56,242 nt of DNA from Sphingomonadales bacterium. Its GTDB lineage: Bacteria; Pseudomonadota; Alphaproteobacteria; Sphingomonadales; Sphingomonadaceae. The stretch is taken from assembly GCA_028868535.1 (NCBI GenBank), contig JAGWUH010000023.1, positions 1-56,242 on the forward strand, given 5' to 3'. The number at the start of each line of letters is the position of its first letter. Within the stretch, counting starts at the first letter, position 1. The translations under genes were made by a program, and so were the position numbers. Shown one piece after another: positions 52,571 to 56,242 of this stretch. The notes under the pieces were generated by a model, which saw nothing but the letters and a program-made list of their open reading frames with translations, was not told where the DNA came from and made no database searches.

Positions 52571-54384
52571 CAGAGGCCCGCCGCCGCCAGCATCGCCGAT
52601 CCGCCCTGCTCGGCGCCATCGGCACCGTGCCGCATCATCGCGAACAGCTCGCGGCCCATGCCCTCGCCGGCGGGCGGCGGTGGCGCCGCCTCGCGCCCGG
52701 ACAGGTCGGCCGATGTCGCCAGCGTCCCGGTCCGCGCGCAGAGCCGCACCACGTCGCCATCGCGCAGCAAGGCCAGCGCGCCGCCGCTCAGCGCCTCCGG
52801 CGTCACGTGGATCGCCGCCGGCACCTTGCCGCTCGCGCCCGACATGCGCCCGTCGGTGACCAGCGCGACGCGATGGCCGCGATCCTGCAACACGCCCAGC
52901 GGGGGGGTCAGCTTGTGCAGCTCGGGCATGCCGTTGGCGCGCGGACCCTGAAAGCGGACGACGACGATGACGTCGCGGTCGAGTTCGCCGGCCTTGAACG
53001 CGTCGTTGACCGCCTCCTGGCTGTCGAACACCCGCGCCGGCGCCTCGATCGTCCAGCGTTCCTCGTCGACCGCGCTGGTCTTGAAGGTACCGCGGCCGAG
53101 GTTGCCCTGCACCAGCCGCATCCCCCCGTCGGGCGAGAACGGCGCCCAGGCCGGACGCAGCATCGCCTCGTCGCCGCTTTGCGCGGGCGCCGGTTTCCAG
53201 GCGAGCGCCTCGTCGTGCAGCACCGGTTCCTCGGCATAGGCGGCCAGGCCGCCGTCCCACACCGTCAGGATGTCGCCATGGGCGAGGCCCGCGTCGAGCA
53301 GCTCGCGCACCACCCAGGCCATGCCGCCGGCGGCGTGGAATTGGTTCACGTCGCCGGCGCCGTTCGGATAGACGCGCGCGATCAGCGGCACCGCCGCGGA
53401 AAGCTCGTCGATGTCCTGCCAGTCGAGCTGGATCCCCGCCGCGCGCGCCATCGCCGGCAGGTGGATCGCGTGGTTGGTCGATCCGCCGGTGGCGAGCAGG
53501 CCCACCACGGCGTTGACGATCGCCTTCTCGTCCACCACGCGCGCCATCGGGCGATAGTCGGCGCCGTCGCGGGTGATCGCCGCCAGCCGGTGTACGGCGG
53601 CCCGCGTCAGCGCACCGCGCAGCTTCGTGTTCGGCGGCACGAACGCGGCGCCGGGCACGTGCAGCCCCATCATCTCCATCATCATCTGGTTGGAGTTGGC
53701 GGTGCCGTAGAACGTGCAAGTCCCGGCCGAATGATAGCTGGCGCTCTCGCTGGCCAGCAGCTCGGCGCGGCCGACCTTGCCCTCGGCATAAAGCTGGCGG
53801 ACCTTCTGCTTTTCCTTGTTGCCGATCCCGCTCGGCATCGGCCCGCCCGGCACGAACACCGCCGGCAGGTGGCCGAAGCGCAGCGCGCCGATCACCAGCC
53901 CCGGCACGATCTTGTCGCAGATGCCGAGGCAGGCGACGCCGTCGAACATCGCGTGGCTCAGCGCCACCCCGGTGGACATCGCGATGACATCACGGCTGAA
54001 CAGCGACAGCTCCATGCCGTCCTGCCCCTGCGTCACCCCGTCGCACATTGCCGGCACCCCGCCGGCAACCTGCGCGGTGGCGCCGACCTCGCGCGCATAG
54101 AGCTTCATCGCCTCGGGATAGCGGCCATAGGGCTGGTGGGCCGAAAGCATGTCGTTGTAGGCGGTGACGATGCCGATGTTGGCGGACTTGCCGGCAGCAA
54201 TCGCCGGCTTGTCGACCTCGCTGGCGGCAAAGCCGTGCGCGAGGTTGGAGCAGGACAGGAAATTGCGGTTGCCGTGCTTGTCGGCCTCGCGCTCCATCAG
54301 GTCGAGGTAGCGTTTGCGCCCCGGCGCCGAACGCTCGACGATGCGCGCGGTGACGCGGGCGACGGTATCGTGAAGCTGTGTCAT
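52570..54384 (-). CDS. edd: 6-phosphogluconate dehydratase
   Basis: A 604-residue IlvD/Edd family dehydratase from the ATG at 54384 ([15 protein letters not shown]); the 18 codons upstream in frame are not conserved. Fe-S ligand Cys are expected in [13 protein letters not shown] and GICDKIVPG. It converts 6-phosphogluconate to KDPG. It lies 50 bp after zwf and overlaps glk. Confidence 0.96.
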   Translation of the reverse strand: MTQLHDTVARVTARIVERSAPGRKRYLDLMEREADKHGNRNFLSCSNLAHGFAASEVDKPAIAAGKSANIGIVTAYNDMLSAHQPYGRYPEAMKLYAREVGATAQVAGGVPAMCDGVTQGQDGMELSLFSRDVIAMSTGVALSHAMFDGVACLGICDKIVPGLVIGALRFGHLPAVFVPGGPMPSGIGNKEKQKVRQLYAEGKVGRAELLASESASYHSAGTCTFYGTANSNQMMMEMMGLHVPGAAFVPPNTKLRGALTRAAVHRLAAITRDGADYRPMARVVDEKAIVNAVVGLLATGGSTNHAIHLPAMARAAGIQLDWQDIDELSAAVPLIARVYPNGAGDVNQFHAAGGMAWVVRELLDAGLAHGDILTVWDGGLAAYAEEPVLHDEALAWKPAPAQSGDEAMLRPAWAPFSPDGGMRLVQGNLGRGTFKTSAVDEERWTIEAPARVFDSQEAVNDAFKAGELDRDVIVVVRFQGPRANGMPELHKLTPPLGVLQDRGHRVALVTDGRMSGASGKVPAAIHVTPEALSGGALALLRDGDVVRLCARTGTLATSADLSGREAAPPPPAGEGMGRELFAMMRHGADGAEQGGSAMLAAAGL

Positions 54385-54434
54385 GTCATGCCCTGCCTTC
54401 GGAGGCGAAACGGTCGGCCGCGCCGCGGGTGCCC

Positions 54435-55874
54435 TCACTCATGCCAGTTGACCCCGTCGCGCGCCGCCAGGGCGATCGCCGACGTCGGCCCCCAGTTGCC
54501 GGCGCCGTAAGGCTGCGGGGTGACGCCGTGCACCGCCCAGGAGGCGCGGATGCCGTCGATCCAGTCCCACTGCGCCTCGACCTCGTCACGGCGCACGAAC
54601 AGCGTCTGGTCGCCCTCGATCAGGTCGAGCAGCAGGCGTTCATAGGCGATGCGGCGCTGCGGTCCGGCAAACACGTCGGGCAGCGCGATGTTCAGCGGCA
54701 CCTGCCGCAACCGCAGCCCGTCACGGTCCAGCCCCGGCACCTTCACCATCAGCGACAGCGTGATGTTCTCCTCGGGCTGGATGCCGATGACCAGCCGGTT
54801 CGGCTGGCTCTGTGCGCCCTTGCCGGCGAAGATCGAATGCGGCACCCGCCGGAACTGGATCATGATCTCGGTGGTGCGCCGCGGCAGGCGCTTGCCGGTC
54901 CTCAGGTAGAACGGCACCCCCTTCCAGCGCCAGTTGTCGAGGTGCGCCTTGATCGCCACGAACGTCTCGGTGTCGGAAGACTGCCCCAGCTCGTCGGCGT
55001 AGCCGGGCACCGCCTGCCCGCCGACCGCGCCGGCGGTGTACTGCCCGGTCACCGTCTCGTCGGGCGCGACTAGCCGCAGCGAGCGCAGCACCTTGACCTT
55101 CTCGTCGCGCACCGCCGTCGCCTCGTACGAGACCGGCGGCTCCATCGCCACCAGCGCCAGCAGTTGCAGCATGTGGTTCTGCACCATGTCGCGCAGCGCC
55201 CCGGCGCCGTCGTAGAACGACACGCGCCCCTCGAGGCCGACGGTCTCCGCCACCGTGATCTGCACGTGATCGATATGCGCGGCGTTCCACAGCGGCTCGA
55301 ACATCACGTTGGCGAAGCGCAGCGCCAGCAGGTTCTGCACGGTCTCCTTGCCAAGATAGTGATCGATGCGGAAGATCCGGTCCTCGGAAAACGCCTGCGC
55401 CACCGCGTCGTTGATGTGGCGCGACGATTCGAGGTCGGTCCCCAGCGGCTTCTCCAGCCCGATCCGCACGTTCGGCCCGGCCAGCCCGCTCGCCGCCAGG
55501 CCGGCGATCGTCGCCTCGAACAGGCTGGGCGCCGTCGACAGGAAGATGGCGAGGCCGCGTTCGGGCGTGCCGACCTTCTTGGCCACCGCGCCGAATCCCG
55601 ACATGTCGTTGGCATCGAGCGTCTGATAGCGCAGCCGGTTGAGGAACACGGCGATGCCGCCGCGCCGTTCCGGCGGCAGGAACTTCTCCAGCGCGGCGCG
55701 GGCGAACTGGCGGTAGCCGGCGTCGTCCAGTTCCGAACGCGCGGTGCCGACGATCTCCAGCTTCGGATCGAGCAGCCCGTCGGCATCGAGCGCGCAGAGC
55801 GAGGGCAGCAACATCCGCTGCGCCAGGTCCCCCGTGGCCCCGAACAGCAGCAGGCGATCAGCGGTGAAGCTCAT
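54435..55874 (-). CDS. zwf: Glucose-6-phosphate 1-dehydrogenase
   Basis: A 479-residue Zwf from the ATG at 55874 ([22 protein letters not shown]). GATGDLA is the NAD(P) loop and [14 protein letters not shown] the active-site signature. It is the first gene of the minus-strand Entner-Doudoroff operon zwf-edd-glk-eda, with the PEPC-like gene behind. An upstream in-frame extension to 55943 has no family similarity. Two ATACGAAT direct repeats lie about 120-150 bp upstream. Confidence 0.96.
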   Translation of the reverse strand: MSFTADRLLLFGATGDLAQRMLLPSLCALDADGLLDPKLEIVGTARSELDDAGYRQFARAALEKFLPPERRGGIAVFLNRLRYQTLDANDMSGFGAVAKKVGTPERGLAIFLSTAPSLFEATIAGLAASGLAGPNVRIGLEKPLGTDLESSRHINDAVAQAFSEDRIFRIDHYLGKETVQNLLALRFANVMFEPLWNAAHIDHVQITVAETVGLEGRVSFYDGAGALRDMVQNHMLQLLALVAMEPPVSYEATAVRDEKVKVLRSLRLVAPDETVTGQYTAGAVGGQAVPGYADELGQSSDTETFVAIKAHLDNWRWKGVPFYLRTGKRLPRRTTEIMIQFRRVPHSIFAGKGAQSQPNRLVIGIQPEENITLSLMVKVPGLDRDGLRLRQVPLNIALPDVFAGPQRRIAYERLLLDLIEGDQTLFVRRDEVEAQWDWIDGIRASWAVHGVTPQPYGAGNWGPTSAIALAARDGVNWHE

Positions 55875-55991
55875 GCGGTGTCCCCGATCCGTGTCGATGC
55901 CCGGCAGCCCAAGGCGCGAGGCGCATGCTGCGATTGCGAGCACAGCCTATCAGCCACACCGCGGGCAGGCCAGCCGCGATGCCCCTGATTG

Positions 55992-56021
55992 ATACGAATG
56001 CGGACCCGGCTGAATACGAAT
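55992..56021. promoter_or_regulatory. Direct repeats upstream of zwf
   Basis: Two identical 8-bp copies of ATACGAAT (55992-55999 and 56014-56021) have starts 22 bp apart, about two helical turns, so a dimeric regulator could contact both. No match to a known operator is claimed. Confidence 0.35.
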
Positions 56022-56155
56022 TAACGCGCACGGGCGCTCATGCCCGGGCCCCGCGACCGGCAACCCCCCCGCGCGAGGACAGCCGCCCGGGGCGATGTCC
56101 GCGCCCTTGCGGAAGCCGCGACATGCGGCTAGGGCGCTGGCCTTCCAGTGCATGC

Positions 56156-56242
56156 GGAGCGGTGGCCGAGTGGTCGAAGGCGCTCGCCTGGAAAGTGAGT
56201 ATACGTCAAAAGCGTATCGAGGGTTCGAATCCCTCCCGCTCC
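56156..56242 (+). tRNA. tRNA-Ser (anticodon GGA), 3' end at window edge
   Basis: A class II tRNA. The acceptor GGAGCGG pairs with CCGCTCC, which ends at the last base of the window. The anticodon stem CTCGC/GTGAG surrounds CTGGAAA (anticodon GGA). A long variable arm (TATACG/CGTATC type) and the T-loop TTCGAAT are present. Only the discriminator base and 3' end are missing. Confidence 0.95.

Noticed and set aside
1..56242. CRISPR arrays, prophage genes, insertion sequences
   Set aside because: No regularly spaced identical repeats with unique spacers, no transposase or phage structural gene, and no terminal inverted repeats with target duplication were seen.

Overview
This window looks like chromosomal DNA of an alphaproteobacterium, most likely a member of the Sphingomonadaceae. 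The evidence is high GC with strong GC3 bias, a Shemin-type 5-aminolevulinate synthase, a CpdR-type receiver protein, a SapC-family protein, the order plsY-dprA-topA, and a complete zwf-edd-glk-eda Entner-Doudoroff operon. Most of it is ordinary housekeeping sequence. No prophage, insertion sequence or CRISPR array is visible.

Layout. 1-8996 (minus) is most of a giant two-partner-secretion adhesin. It has a TPS domain, four GLUG modules and about nine YDG/MBG-like repeats, and its C-terminus lies outside the window. An unusually AT-rich promoter region, tRNA-Val(GAC) and cpdR follow. 10.1-13.7 kb holds an N-formylglutamate amidohydrolase, a candidate small RNA with an anti-Shine-Dalgarno stretch, sapC and an FAD-linked 2-hydroxyacid dehydrogenase. 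13.9-18.4 kb holds a secreted hypothetical protein, an RhlE-like helicase, an acyltransferase-3 and a ClC antiporter. 18.5-24.3 kb carries mfd, hemA and murI on the minus strand. Divergent from these are plsY-dprA and topA, with a diguanylate cyclase and a membrane glycosyltransferase converging on them. 31.7-34.1 kb is the lepB-rnc-era operon. 34.3-37.7 kb carries pgi, a kinase-fold protein lacking the usual catalytic Asp, and a SnoaL-like protein. A RES-domain protein, ccmAB and a pterin dehydratase gene follow.

41.0-43.75 kb is the least conventional stretch. It contains a small membrane protein, a promoter followed by a region that folds into a closed rod-like RNA, three copies of a hairpin repeat whose stems change in a compensatory way, two small hypothetical genes, and a csp-infA operon with a long leader. 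That leader has a terminator-like hairpin and an 8-nt sequence complementary to the csp Shine-Dalgarno. After it come dxs, a lone 2Fe-2S subunit, arsC, a phospholipid-methyltransferase-like gene and an L,D-transpeptidase. Last is the operon zwf-edd-glk-eda followed by a divergent PEP-carboxylase homologue. The window ends in tRNA-Ser(GGA).

Functional links. The pgi gene and the zwf-edd-glk-eda operon supply glucose catabolism through KDPG, with the PEPC-like gene placed to act at the PEP/oxaloacetate node. lepB-rnc-era and csp-infA are expression and secretion functions in tightly overlapping operons. The strongest leads for unknown biology are RNA-level: the 11.2 kb small RNA, the 42 kb structured RNA, the covarying repeats and the csp leader. 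At protein level they are the stand-alone RES protein and the divergent PEPC and kinase-fold proteins.
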